A DNA stretch of 64,000 nucleotides, taken from the NCBI GenBank assembly GCA_963752345.1, contig CAVVYA010000015.1:372001-436000 (forward strand). Direction: 5' to 3'. The notes below the pieces were generated by a model, which saw only the letters and a list, made by a program, of their open reading frames with translations, did not search any database and was not told the DNA's origin. Origin of the DNA: CAVVYA01 sp963752345 (GTDB taxonomy: Bacteria; Pseudomonadota; Alphaproteobacteria; SMXQ01). Positions 8,499-16,829 of the stretch are shown here, piece after piece. The position numbers and the translations under genes are program-made. Each line of letters begins with the position of its first letter. Position 1 is the first letter of the stretch.

Positions 8499-10196
8499 CT
8501 AAGGTTTGGTGGGTCCCGGACCGGCCGTTTCCATCCCGGCGTAGAGGCCTTGCGCATAAACGATACGGCCGCCGACCATGGTCAGCAGCGACTGGGTCGC
8601 GGCGATCTCCACCACGGGAACGGCCAGGAAATCCCGGTCGAGCACAGCCAGGTCGGCGAATTTGCCCGGTTCGAGCGTGCCGCGCTGATCGTCATCCCCG
8701 GTGAACCAGGCACTACCGACCGTATAGATGCGCAAGGCTTGCTCTCGGCTGGGGGTCTCCTCGGCGCCCCGCGTGACAAGGGCGCCGACGGTTTTGCCGT
8801 CGAGCATCCATCGCAGGGAAACGAACGGATTGAAATCCATCACACGGTGGGCGTCCGTGCCGCCGCCAACCGGCAGGCCGAGGTGGAGCGCGCTTACGAT
8901 CGGCGGCATGCGGCGCAACGCTCCCGGTCCCCGCGCCTGCAGGAAGGACGGTGCGGCGAAATAAAGCCCATTCTGCATCAGCCAGCCGATGCCCATGGCC
9001 TTCATGCGCGCGAGACTCTCGGGTGAAGCGTCGTGCAGATGGGCAATCGACCAGCGCAGAGGCGCGAGCGGAATCTCACGGTTCACGCGCTCGAACACGT
9101 CGAGCAGGTGATGCACCAATTCATCACGGCTCCAGTGCTGGGTCAGGGTCAGGTCCTGGCCCGCCGCCCAGCGCGCCACCTGGAAGTAGGCGTCCTTCTG
9201 CTCGGTCGTCGGCGTCTCGTTGTTGTACATCCCCCAGGTCACGCATTCGCCGATGCCATTGAAACGCAGCAGGCCGTCCTGCGACGTCGCGCCCATGGGC
9301 AGATAGCGTGTCATGGTCTGAAAATCCGCCAGTTCCTCGCCCGGCCTCGGTGCGAAGATGCTGTAGGCGACGCGCAAGGTCAGCGCACCCTCGCGCTGCA
9401 GGGCGAACAGGGGCGCGTAATCCTCGGGCGGCAGATTGTGGCCGCCGGGGTCGATCACGCCGGTCAAACCGTAGCGGTTGAGGGTGCGAAAGAACGCACG
9501 GGTGCCATCCTTTGCCATGGGCAGATCAGGCTTTGGCAGCCGGTCGAACAAGGCGACGATCGTCGGGCCGTCACCGGCGATCCATCCGGTGAGCTTTCCC
9601 TCCGCGTCGCGTTCCAACGTGCCCGTGGGCGGCACGTCCGCGTCACCGGCGATAGTGAGAGCGGCGAGGGCCTCGGGCGTCAGTAGGGCAGCGCGATAAG
9701 AGAGTTGCACGTAGACCGGATGTCCGGGCGCGGCGCGCGTCAGTTCGGCCTGGCTTGGTCGGCGCAGCTCGGCGAACTGCTGCTCGGTCCAGCCGCCAGC
9801 GACGACAATCCAGGATCCGGGCGCGGCCGCGCGCGCTGCCGCCGCGATGCGGTCCACGGCCTCGGACACGGAGCGCGCGCCGATCCAACTCACCTCGCTC
9901 GTGTAAGTGAGTCCGGCGCGAATCGCGTGGATATGGGAATCGATCAGGCCCGGGATGACTGTGCGACCGCCGAGATCGATGATGTGCGTCCCCGGTTGCG
10001 CCAGTTGGCGTATTTCGGTACTCGTGCCGGTCGCAGCGATACGGCCATCGCGCACGGCCAACGCTTCACGCACTGACGACGCGCCATCCAGAGTCACCAC
10101 TTTGCCGTTGAGCAGCAGGAGGTCGACGGCATGGGCGGGTCCGGCGGCACACCACAGTGCCAGAAAACACGCGCGCAGAATGAGAGGGGAGGTCAT
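8499..10196 (-). CDS. Exported amidohydrolase, family 3 (YtcJ-like)
   Basis: A 565-residue protein with a clear signal peptide (MTSPLILRACFLALWCAAGPAHA). The amidohydrolase beta-sandwich is followed by the metal-binding motif GLIDSHIHAIRAG, a TQHWS segment, IAHLHDAS, and GGTDAHRVMDFNPF, which together match the amidohydrolase 3 / YtcJ-like group. The closing TLEPGKFADLAVLDRDF is typical of this superfamily. The predicted reaction is metal-dependent hydrolysis of a C-N bond in the periplasm; the substrate cannot be told from sequence. Confidence 0.88.
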   Translation of the reverse strand: MTSPLILRACFLALWCAAGPAHAVDLLLLNGKVVTLDGASSVREALAVRDGRIAATGTSTEIRQLAQPGTHIIDLGGRTVIPGLIDSHIHAIRAGLTYTSEVSWIGARSVSEAVDRIAAAARAAAPGSWIVVAGGWTEQQFAELRRPSQAELTRAAPGHPVYVQLSYRAALLTPEALAALTIAGDADVPPTGTLERDAEGKLTGWIAGDGPTIVALFDRLPKPDLPMAKDGTRAFFRTLNRYGLTGVIDPGGHNLPPEDYAPLFALQREGALTLRVAYSIFAPRPGEELADFQTMTRYLPMGATSQDGLLRFNGIGECVTWGMYNNETPTTEQKDAYFQVARWAAGQDLTLTQHWSRDELVHHLLDVFERVNREIPLAPLRWSIAHLHDASPESLARMKAMGIGWLMQNGLYFAAPSFLQARGPGALRRMPPIVSALHLGLPVGGGTDAHRVMDFNPFVSLRWMLDGKTVGALVTRGAEETPSREQALRIYTVGSAWFTGDDDQRGTLEPGKFADLAVLDRDFLAVPVVEIAATQSLLTMVGGRIVYAQGLYAGMETAGPGPTKP

Positions 10197-10224
10197 GCGC
10201 CGAGGTCTCCGCCGCGCAGGCGGC

Positions 10225-10629
10225 TTACGACCGCTCGTTCAGGCACTCGATCTCGATGGGCGCTTTCGGGTCGGACGAAATCTTGCGCCGCAGGGTCTTG
10301 ACCGCCTTGTAGCCCGCCTTGGTGCAGGTGAAATCCACCGCATCGGAATTGAAGCCCTCCGGGAAGCCCTCGATGCGGAAGCGGCCTTCCTCGTCGGAGA
10401 ACGTCGACGCCTGGTGATTGGTGTCCTTCAATATGGCGGTGACGAACACGCCGGCGACCGGCTTGAGACTTTTGATGTCACGCGCGATGCCGACGAATTG
10501 CGGTGGATGCCCGGCAGCATCGCCATACAAGTCTTCGCCGCCGGCGCGTGCCCGATCGAGTGATGGCATCGCCAGGAGAGCCGAGACCGACGACAGCACC
10601 AGCCAGCGGAACGATTTATGACGCATCAT
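10225..10629 (-). CDS. Small exported protein with carboxypeptidase-regulatory-like fold
   Basis: A 134-residue protein with a signal peptide (FRWLVLSSVSALLAMPSLDRA). A predicted beta-sandwich follows: ARDIKSLKPVAGVFVTAILK, EEGRFRIEGFPEGFNS, CTKAGYKAVKTL. The pattern 'variation on the basic theme, then D/E-E-G-R-F-x-I-E-G, then F/Y-x-x-x-G-Y' is that of carboxypeptidase-regulatory-like or transthyretin-like domains. The start at 10629 has GGAG seven bases upstream. It is the third gene of a leftward operon after two small membrane proteins, so it probably acts with them at the outer face of the membrane. The function is unknown. Confidence 0.65.
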   Translation of the reverse strand: MMRHKSFRWLVLSSVSALLAMPSLDRARAGGEDLYGDAAGHPPQFVGIARDIKSLKPVAGVFVTAILKDTNHQASTFSDEEGRFRIEGFPEGFNSDAVDFTCTKAGYKAVKTLRRKISSDPKAPIEIECLNERS

Positions 10630-10649
10630 GACTGTTCTCCGAACTCTCG

Positions 10650-11015
10650 TCATATCGTGAAAAACGGGATCATGAAGTACACGGCGGCAAGCGCAGCTCC
10701 CGCGGGCACCAGCCAGCCGACGCCAAGCCAGACCTTGGCGCCGATTCTGCGCGCGACGATCGCGGCGACGAGACCGGCGACGATGCCTCCGGCCGCCGCG
10801 GTGGCCAACCAGCCATACCAATACATCGCCGGTCCGCTCTTCGGCGCTTCGACGCCGGGCGCAAATTCGACCAGGCGAGGATGGTATGTGAACGCCGCGA
10901 GATTCAACTCCATGGCGAACACGTAGAGCACGCTGGTGGCCGCGGCAAAGACAGCCCAGAACGCGAGCAACGCGTTGGCCGCGCCTGGCGATGGGCGATG
11001 AGCGTCCATGGTCAT
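10650..11015 (-). CDS. Small membrane protein, function unknown
   Basis: A 121-residue protein with about three hydrophobic helices: LLAFWAVFAAATSVLYVF, YWYGWLATAAAGGIVAGLVA and VGWLVPAGAALAAVYFMIPF. The ATG at 11013-11015 overlaps the stop of the preceding membrane gene in an ATGA, which implies coupled translation. A longer open frame upstream overlaps that gene almost completely and is not used. I do not recognise the family. The close partner genes suggest a membrane complex. Confidence 0.55.
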   Translation of the reverse strand: MTMDAHRPSPGAANALLAFWAVFAAATSVLYVFAMELNLAAFTYHPRLVEFAPGVEAPKSGPAMYWYGWLATAAAGGIVAGLVAAIVARRIGAKVWLGVGWLVPAGAALAAVYFMIPFFTI

Positions 11016-11536
11016 GTGCCGAACAGCCCGCGAATATTGTTGAGGATGTGGCCGATCAGAAAGCTGCTCCATACGGTCAGTGCGATCATCGTCGTGACGG
11101 CGGCGCGCGCCACAGCCCAGGCGCGCGTCAGATCCTGGGTCGCGCCGAAGTTCGCGGCTTCGGCGACGGCGGCACCTGCGGAACGAGGCGGCGGGCGGCG
11201 CCACAGCATCCAATAGAGGGGCAGCAGGGCGAGTGCGATGGCCGCGAGATGCTCTTTGATCTCGAATGCGCCTTCCGCGGCGAACATCCGGTAATCCTGC
11301 AAATAGGTGCGCACATTCAGGCGGTAGGCAGGATAGATCACGGCGCCGATGATGAAGGTCGCGATGAAGAGAGCGATGACCGCGCCGGTATAGGACGGAC
11401 CCGATACGGCGCGGAAACGCCGCTGAAAGGACTCGCCGCCGCGTGCGGGCCACAGCACCGCCAGCGCCTGGTGGGTGATGGCGCCGAGCAGGGCGACCGC
11501 CAACAGGCCATGGACGATGAGTAGCATGGTCATCAT
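11012..11536 (-). CDS. Four-helix membrane protein, function unknown
   Basis: A 174-residue integral membrane protein starting MMTMLLIVHGLLAVALLGAI. Further helices lie around GAVIALFIATFIIGAVIY, HLAAIALALLPLYWML and VTTMIALTVWSSFLIGHIL. Several His residues lie in or next to helices (VHG, THQ, KEH, GHI), which could bind a metal or heme, but this is conjecture. It starts a three-gene leftward operon and is coupled to the next gene by a four-base overlap. The family is not recognised. An upstream in-frame start at 11563 is possible but has a poor ribosome site. Confidence 0.55.
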   Translation of the reverse strand: MMTMLLIVHGLLAVALLGAITHQALAVLWPARGGESFQRRFRAVSGPSYTGAVIALFIATFIIGAVIYPAYRLNVRTYLQDYRMFAAEGAFEIKEHLAAIALALLPLYWMLWRRPPPRSAGAAVAEAANFGATQDLTRAWAVARAAVTTMIALTVWSSFLIGHILNNIRGLFGT

Positions 11537-11813
11537 CGGGACCGTTCTCTCCTCGCGCCCCAACGGGCGGCTTCATCGCCGTCGCTGTGGGGCCGTTGTC
11601 GCCTCTCCCGGTGCCGGGCTCTCGGCGGCCCGTTCGCGCTCTGTGGCGCGTATCGGCGTATGTTAGTCGCTGGCTGCATCGCTGTCACGGGGGTGTTGAC
11701 CTGCATGCCCGGCCGCGCCGAAGCCCGATTTGCCGCTGGTGCGGTTCTATGGACGACGACCCGGATCAAACCCGCGATCTGCGATTCGCCGAAGGCGCTC
11801 AAGATGTAGAAGG

Positions 11814-11900
11814 TGGTGCCCACTGCCGGACTCGAACCGGCACTCCCTTACGGGAAGCAAATTTTAAGTCTGCTGCGTCTACCAATTCCGCCAAGCGGGC
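11814..11900 (-). tRNA. tRNA-Leu (anticodon UAA)
   Basis: The reverse strand folds as a class II tRNA. The acceptor arm GCCCGCT pairs with AGTGGGC, with a discriminator A and encoded CCA. The D-arm is TGGCGGAATTGGTAGACGCA. The anticodon stem GCAGA/TTTGC encloses loop CTTAAAA with UAA at the anticodon. A long variable arm (CCCGTAAGGG) and the T-arm GGTTCGAGTCC follow. The long variable arm and anticodon both specify leucine. The gene stands alone between the membrane operon and the cysteine hydrolase. I see no gene in 11537-11813 or 11901-12174. Confidence 0.96.
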
Positions 11901-12174
11901 GCCTGGGCCCGGCGGGGTCCGCCGGGCGCCGGGATAATGGGGCGGTGTCGAGGTTTTTGCAAACCCATCCGCTCGGTCGCATCGCTCGCTCGCCTCGGCC
12001 GCGTGGCCGCGCGATTGTGCGGGCGGGCGCGGTCTGGCGCGTCGGTGCGCCGCGCGCGGGACCGCCTGAAATTCGTGACAAGCGAAGTTGAATTCCCCTA
12101 CACTTCCACATCACCCCGCCGATAAGAACCAATCTCGGCAGTTCGCAACCCGATCGTTTTCACGCGGAGAGATC

Positions 12175-12860
12175 ATGCCCGCCAAGGCGAAGCTCGTTGA
12201 AACTCTGGGCCCCGATCATACGGCGCTCGTGCTGTTCGATACCCTGCACGGTTATCTCCACCCCAAGGATCCGAAGAAGCAGGCCTTCCTCGCCGACAAC
12301 AACGTGCTGGCCAACCTGACCCGGTTGATGCGCGGCGCCCGCCGGGCCGGCCTGCGGGTGTTCTATCCGTCCGGCGACCATGCCGCCGACGGCTCGGACA
12401 CCGTGGCGCGGCTGACCGACACCGATATGGATCTGCGGCCCTGGCCGAATGGTCCGCTCAAGGCCGCGGCGAAGAAGGCGATCGCGCCGAAGATCCGCCA
12501 TGGCAGCAAGGACGCCGAGATTGCCCGCGAGCTCAAGCCGCGGCCGGGCTTCGACGTGGTGGTGCCGAAGCACCGCTGGAATTCCTTTTTCCAGACCCAT
12601 CTGGAAGTATCGCTGCGCGCCCGCGGCCTGGACACATCGTGATCCTGGCCGGCGGCTCGACCGACGTCGGCATCGCCAGCACCGCCTTCGCCGCGCGCGA
12701 TCTCGATATCGGATTGGTCGTGGTGAGCGACGCCTGTTATTCGGCGCGCGGCGACAACAACCAGTTCTTTATGGAGCGCGTGTTTCCACGCATGGGAAGG
12801 GTGATGACCGTCAAGCAGACGATCGACCTCATGCTGCGCGGCGCCGGCAAGAAGAAGTGA
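12175..12860 (+). CDS. Isochorismatase-like cysteine hydrolase (frameshifted)
   Basis: The first frame (start at 12175, GGAGAG just upstream) gives HTALVLFDTLHGYLHP, then FYPSGDHAAD, then FDVVVPKHRWNSFFQTHLE. The second frame, from about 12640, gives ILAGGSTDVGIASTAFAARD, then VVVSDACYS and FFMERVFPRMGRVMT. Together they form a normal isochorismatase-like hydrolase, with the catalytic Asp (LFDT), Lys (PKHRW) and a small residue/serine at STDVGI in place of the usual Cys, as in many non-amidase members. The break at about 12636-12642 is corrected by adding one base after GACAC. Substrate unknown. It precedes the dienelactone hydrolase gene by 42 bases, suggesting a shared operon. Confidence 0.7.
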
Positions 12861-12902
12861 CCCATCACTGTCCGTCAATTTCGCACAAGCGGGGATTTGC
12901 CC

Positions 12903-13724
12903 ATGAGCACCATGACGAAGGCCAAGCCGATCAAGAATAAAGAGCTGACGCTGAAAGGCGGGCTTCCGGCCTACCTCGCGATCCCCGACGTGAAAGGCAA
13001 AGTGCCGGCCATCGTGCTGATGCACGAGCGCTACGGCTTGGTGCAGCACACCAAGGATCTGGCCGACCGCTTCGCCCGCGACGGCTATGTGTGCATCGCA
13101 CCGGACTGCTTCTACAAGCATCCGGACCACGCGGTGCTGCATGCCGGCGATTCGCGCTACGATCTGACCGACCCGGAGTCGGTCGACTATCTTTCCACGG
13201 CGATCGATGCGCTCCAGGACATCCCGGAAGCCGATCCGTCGAAAGTCGCGGTCAAGGGCGTCTGTCAGACCGGCCGCCATCCACTGATCCTCGCCGCTGT
13301 GCGGCCGATCACGGCGGCACTGGTGTGGTATGGCGCGGCCTCCAAGCGGGAGTGGGAGGTTAACAAGTTCCAGCCTGAACCGCTCGACGACGTCATTGGC
13401 AGGGTGAATTGCCCGGTGCTGGGCATTTTCGGCGAGGCGGATCACATCATCTCGGTCGACGACGTGCGCCGCTTTCGCGATTCGCTCGAGAAACATGGCA
13501 AGAGCTATACGATCAACATCTACCGCGACGCGCCCCATGGCTGGCTCAACGACACCATGCCGGGCCGCTACCGCCGCGAACAGGCCGAGGCCGGCCTCGC
13601 CGCCCAACGCGCCTTCCTCAAGGAGGTGTTCTCGCCGGACTACGACCGGTCGCGCAAGATCCAACGTTACTCGGCCGACATCGGGCCGAATTACGACTTC
13701 AAGAAGAACGTCCGGCTCGAGTAG
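12903..13724 (+). CDS. Dienelactone hydrolase family protein
   Basis: A 273-residue alpha/beta hydrolase. Family marks are MHERYGL (with the Glu that poises the nucleophile), the nucleophile elbow GVCQTG with Cys, the acid GEADHIISVDD and the catalytic His in APHGWLND. The elbow lacks the more usual GxCxGG ending. The ATG at 12903 has GGGGA about eight bases upstream; a TTG two codons earlier is less likely. Dienelactone hydrolases act in chlorocatechol breakdown, but most chromosomal members have unknown ester or lactone substrates. It is paired with an isochorismatase-like gene. Confidence 0.88.
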   Translation: MSTMTKAKPIKNKELTLKGGLPAYLAIPDVKGKVPAIVLMHERYGLVQHTKDLADRFARDGYVCIAPDCFYKHPDHAVLHAGDSRYDLTDPESVDYLSTAIDALQDIPEADPSKVAVKGVCQTGRHPLILAAVRPITAALVWYGAASKREWEVNKFQPEPLDDVIGRVNCPVLGIFGEADHIISVDDVRRFRDSLEKHGKSYTINIYRDAPHGWLNDTMPGRYRREQAEAGLAAQRAFLKEVFSPDYDRSRKIQRYSADIGPNYDFKKNVRLE

Positions 13725-14074
13725 GCCTCCCGACGGCCAGTTCGGCCCCCCGGATTGAGCCGCGGCATCTTGGCGGTCCCGGCTCCCGAGGCACGCCGCT
13801 TCTGCTTGCGCACCGTAGCCTGGGCGGCTAGTATGCCGCCGCTCAGGCCGGGCCCCTCTGGCAGTCCCCCAAGGACTGCGATGTCGGACTGATACTTCGC
13901 GCAGAGTGGCTCGTGACCGACCATCCCACACCGCAATGTCCATTGTGCAGTTTCGACGTCCGACGCATTCGCGTTGGCCGCGACCGCGTGCTTGTATCTC
14001 CGTCATGAGCGGCAGAACGTGCGCGGGTGTCTCGCATAAGCTCGACGAAAACAACATGAGTATGAAGGCACACC
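13725..14074. other. Intergenic region, no gene seen
   Basis: This 350-base gap lies between the dienelactone hydrolase and the rightward terC gene. A short hairpin GGCGGC-TAGTAT-GCCGCC occurs near 13826-13843. I looked for the conserved core of the yybP-ykoY manganese riboswitch, which often precedes terC genes, and did not find it. No convincing coding frame is present. Confidence 0.4.
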
Positions 14075-14740
14075 ATGATCAGTGAATTCTTCACGGCCGA
14101 GATGTTTGCCGCACTCCTACAGGTCATCATGATCGACCTGGTGCTCGCGGGCGACAACGCCATCGTCATCGGCCTGGCCGCGGCGGGGCTGGCCAAGGAA
14201 CAGCGCGCCAAGGCCATCCTGGTCGGCATCATCGCGGCGACTGTCCTGCGTATCGTATTCGCTGGGATCACCACCCAGCTTCTCGCCATCGTCGGTCTGC
14301 TGCTCGCGGGCGGTTTGCTGCTGCTCTGGGTGTGCTGGAAAATGTGGCGCGAACTGCGCGCTCAGCACGCGGAAGAGCAGCATGCGGTCGAGGCGCTCGC
14401 CGAGGAGGATCTCGACAAGGACGGCACCATCGGCGCGCACGCGCCGCGCAAGACCTTCGCTCAGGCAGCCTGGCAGATCATCGTGGCCGACGTCACCATG
14501 TCGCTCGACAACGTGCTGGCGGTCGCCGGCGCCGCGCGCGATCACCCGGAGGTGCTCGTCTTCGGCTTGATACTCTCCATCGCCCTGATGGGCATTGCAG
14601 CGTCCTTTATCGCGCGGCTGCTGCAGCGCCACCGCTGGATCGCTTATGTCGGTCTCGTGGTGATCCTCTATGTCGCGCTGGACATGATCTATCGCGGGAC
14701 GCTCGACATCTGGCCGCATATCCAGACCGCGCTGGCGTAA
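14075..14740 (+). CDS. TerC family membrane protein (YjbE type)
   Basis: A 221-residue integral membrane protein. The two family repeats are visible: DLVLAGDNAIVIGLAAAGL in the first helices and ADVTMSLDNVLAVAGAA in the second half, each with an acidic residue and Asn in the membrane (GDNA, LDNV). They are separated by a charged cytoplasmic loop (EELRAQHAEEQ-like, rich in Glu, Asp and His). TerC/Alx/YjbE proteins export manganese or help load exported metalloenzymes with it. The gene ends at a hairpin terminator and faces a second TerC gene. Confidence 0.9.
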   Translation: MISEFFTAEMFAALLQVIMIDLVLAGDNAIVIGLAAAGLAKEQRAKAILVGIIAATVLRIVFAGITTQLLAIVGLLLAGGLLLLWVCWKMWRELRAQHAEEQHAVEALAEEDLDKDGTIGAHAPRKTFAQAAWQIIVADVTMSLDNVLAVAGAARDHPEVLVFGLILSIALMGIAASFIARLLQRHRWIAYVGLVVILYVALDMIYRGTLDIWPHIQTALA

Positions 14741-14750
14741 CTGCAACAAG

Positions 14751-14778
14751 AAAGGCGGCTTCACGAGAAGCCGCCTTT
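14751..14778 (+). terminator. Intrinsic terminator after terC
   Basis: AAAGGCGGCTT (14751-14761) and AAGCCGCCTTT (14768-14778) form an 11-base-pair stem with a six-base loop, followed by CGTCTTTC. It starts 11 bases after the terC stop codon. The flanking A and T runs would also let it work for the convergent terC paralogue. Confidence 0.8.
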
Positions 14779-14845
14779 CGTCTTTCGAGCCCGCCACTTC
14801 AGCGTGTCTGGCCGCGATTAACTCGCCCGGTTGCTCAACGCTAGT

Positions 14846-15565
14846 CTAGTTCGCTGCCGGATCGGCCCGCGTCGCCTGCCGGCTCTTGCGATAGACCAGG
14901 TATTTGCCGAGTGGCACGACGAACAAAGCGCCCGCGGCCGCCGCCGCAGTCTCGGCCCAGGCTGGCAGGCCCGCCGTCCAATCGTGAATTGCAGGATCGG
15001 TGAACGAGATCTCGCCGGCAATCCAGCCGAGCAGCCCGCCGCCGATCACCACGAGGACGGGGAAGCGCACGAGAAGGTTCGTCACGAGCGTGCTGCCGTA
15101 GATGATCAGCGGAACGCTGACGATGAGCCCGATCGCGATCAGCGTGAATTGACCGTGCGCTGCCGCGGCGATGGCGACCACGTTGTCGAGACTCATCACG
15201 GCATCGGCAATGATGATGGTTCGCACGGCGCTCCACAGACTGCTGGTGGCTTGCTCGCCGTCCTCGGCAATCTCGGCCTCGGGCATCAGGAGCTTGACGC
15301 CGATCCACAGCAGCAGCACACCGCCGAAGATCTTGATGTACGGCACGCGCATAAGGAAGGTGATGAAAAACGAGCAGATCAGCCGTAGCACGATGGCGCC
15401 GGCGCTGCCGGCCAATACCGCCCGCTTGCGCAGCCGTTCCGGCAAGTTGCGGCAAGCCATGGCGATGACCACCGCGTTATCACCCGACAGGATGATGTTG
15501 ACGAGGATGATCTGGCCGAGCGCGACCCAGAAGGCGTCGCCTATGGAAAGATCAACGTCCAGCAT
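14846..15565 (-). CDS. TerC family membrane protein, second paralogue
   Basis: A 239-residue membrane protein starting MLDVDLSIGDAFWVALGQII. It carries the paired motifs NIILSGDNAVVIAMACRNL and ADAVMSLDNVVAIAAAA, the same two-repeat layout as the facing TerC gene but with a longer C-terminal helix region and a basic tail (GKYLVYRKSRQ). A role in metal-ion efflux (manganese) is inferred from the family. A GTG six bases upstream is an alternative start. It is convergent with the first terC gene, so the two are not simple tandem duplicates. Confidence 0.88.
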   Translation of the reverse strand: MLDVDLSIGDAFWVALGQIILVNIILSGDNAVVIAMACRNLPERLRKRAVLAGSAGAIVLRLICSFFITFLMRVPYIKIFGGVLLLWIGVKLLMPEAEIAEDGEQATSSLWSAVRTIIIADAVMSLDNVVAIAAAAHGQFTLIAIGLIVSVPLIIYGSTLVTNLLVRFPVLVVIGGGLLGWIAGEISFTDPAIHDWTAGLPAWAETAAAAAGALFVVPLGKYLVYRKSRQATRADPAAN

Positions 15566-15688
15566 GTGCACGATGCCCAGGAGAGGTTGCGAGTGGAACG
15601 TCCCATCCCTACTCGCCTCGCCGGTCGGCTGTCCAGCACAATTGGAAACCTCGGTCTGGCGCGCTCTGTCGGGAGGGGGACGGGCCGC

Positions 15689-16783
15689 CTACCGCGTGTC
15701 GGGCGCATTGCCCGACTGCAACCACCCCTTGCGATTGGCCACGGTGAACACCGTCGGCGCGATGATGACCGATAGCATGATGCGGACCAGGTGGTGGATC
15801 GTGATGAACGCCACGTCGATGCCCAGAGCGAGGGCGATCAGCGTCATCTCCACCAGACCGCCAGGGCTCAGCGAAAGCACCAGCGCCTTGGTGTTGAAGC
15901 CGGTTATCAGGTGGATGCCGTAAGCGAACACGATGGCGCTGCCGAGCAGGAGCAGCGCCGCGATCAACGAGACCCGGACCGTGCCCATGACCTCGCCGAG
16001 GCGGACGCCGACATAGCGGCAGCCCAGGCTCGAGCCCAGGATAATCTGCGCCAGGACGATGAGCTCACCCGGCGGCTTCGAGGTGGTCAGGCCGGTGAGA
16101 TGGGCGATGGCGCTGGCGGTCAGCGGTCCCGTGAAACGGAACGCCGGGAAGTGCAGGAGCTGGCCCAGGAAATATCCGATGACGCCGCAGGCGAGCAGAA
16201 TGACCGCGTCGGTGAGGGCGAGCGACGACAGTCCGGGTCCACCCATGGTGAACCCGCCCGGCGGCACATAGCCCTCGACGAGGCGGAACCAGAGCGGCAC
16301 GGTCAGCACCACCAGCAGGACGCGCGTGCCATGGGCAAGGAAGATCTTGCGTTCGTCCGCGCCGCTATGGGCGCCGAGGATGACCATCTCCATCAGGCCG
16401 CCCGGGATGGCGCAAAAATACGCCGTCGCCTGATCATATTTCGCCACGAGGTGGAGATAGCACCAGCACAGCACTGAGCTCGCCAGCACATAGAGGGCGA
16501 GCAGCGACATGCTCAGCAGGTATTGCCCGGCTTCGCCGATCACGTCCGGCGTGAAGCTGCTGCCCAGCATGGTGGCGATGACGATGACCATCGGCTCGCG
16601 CAGCCAGAATTGCACGCGCACGCGCGCCCCGGCCAGGGCCAGGATCGTCACGACGACGGTGCCGCCCAGCATCCAGGGCAGCGGCATATTGAGGTGGTTG
16701 AACAGGAGGCCGCCGAGAAATCCGCTGCCGATAGCGAGCAGAAGAGGTTGGATTTCGCGTCGAACAAACCGGCCTATGGCCAT
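15689..16783 (-). CDS. AbrB-type (PF05145) multi-pass membrane protein
   Basis: A 364-residue protein with about ten transmembrane helices in two repeated halves. Each half has a PGGL motif: AIPGGLMEMVILG in the first and LSPGGLVEMTLIALALG in the second. The repeated P-G-G-hx-E-M signature is that of the AbrB membrane family, once called 'putative ammonia monooxygenase', not the DNA-binding AbrB. Transport activity is suspected, but no substrate is established. It lies 46 bases after argE, on the same strand. Confidence 0.85.
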   Translation of the reverse strand: MAIGRFVRREIQPLLLAIGSGFLGGLLFNHLNMPLPWMLGGTVVVTILALAGARVRVQFWLREPMVIVIATMLGSSFTPDVIGEAGQYLLSMSLLALYVLASSVLCWCYLHLVAKYDQATAYFCAIPGGLMEMVILGAHSGADERKIFLAHGTRVLLVVLTVPLWFRLVEGYVPPGGFTMGGPGLSSLALTDAVILLACGVIGYFLGQLLHFPAFRFTGPLTASAIAHLTGLTTSKPPGELIVLAQIILGSSLGCRYVGVRLGEVMGTVRVSLIAALLLLGSAIVFAYGIHLITGFNTKALVLSLSPGGLVEMTLIALALGIDVAFITIHHLVRIMLSVIIAPTVFTVANRKGWLQSGNAPDTR

Positions 16784-16829
16784 TCATCGGGCCTTCTTTG
16801 CTGAGGGCAGGCGCGGCGCCGATCGCGGC

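Noticed and set aside
12363..14057. A 564-codon leftward open frame opposite the dienelactone hydrolase
   Set aside because: It covers the complement of two recognised hydrolase genes; composition is that of an antisense shadow.
13725..14074. Manganese (yybP-ykoY) riboswitch before terC
   Set aside because: I could not find the conserved core; only a short unrelated hairpin is present.
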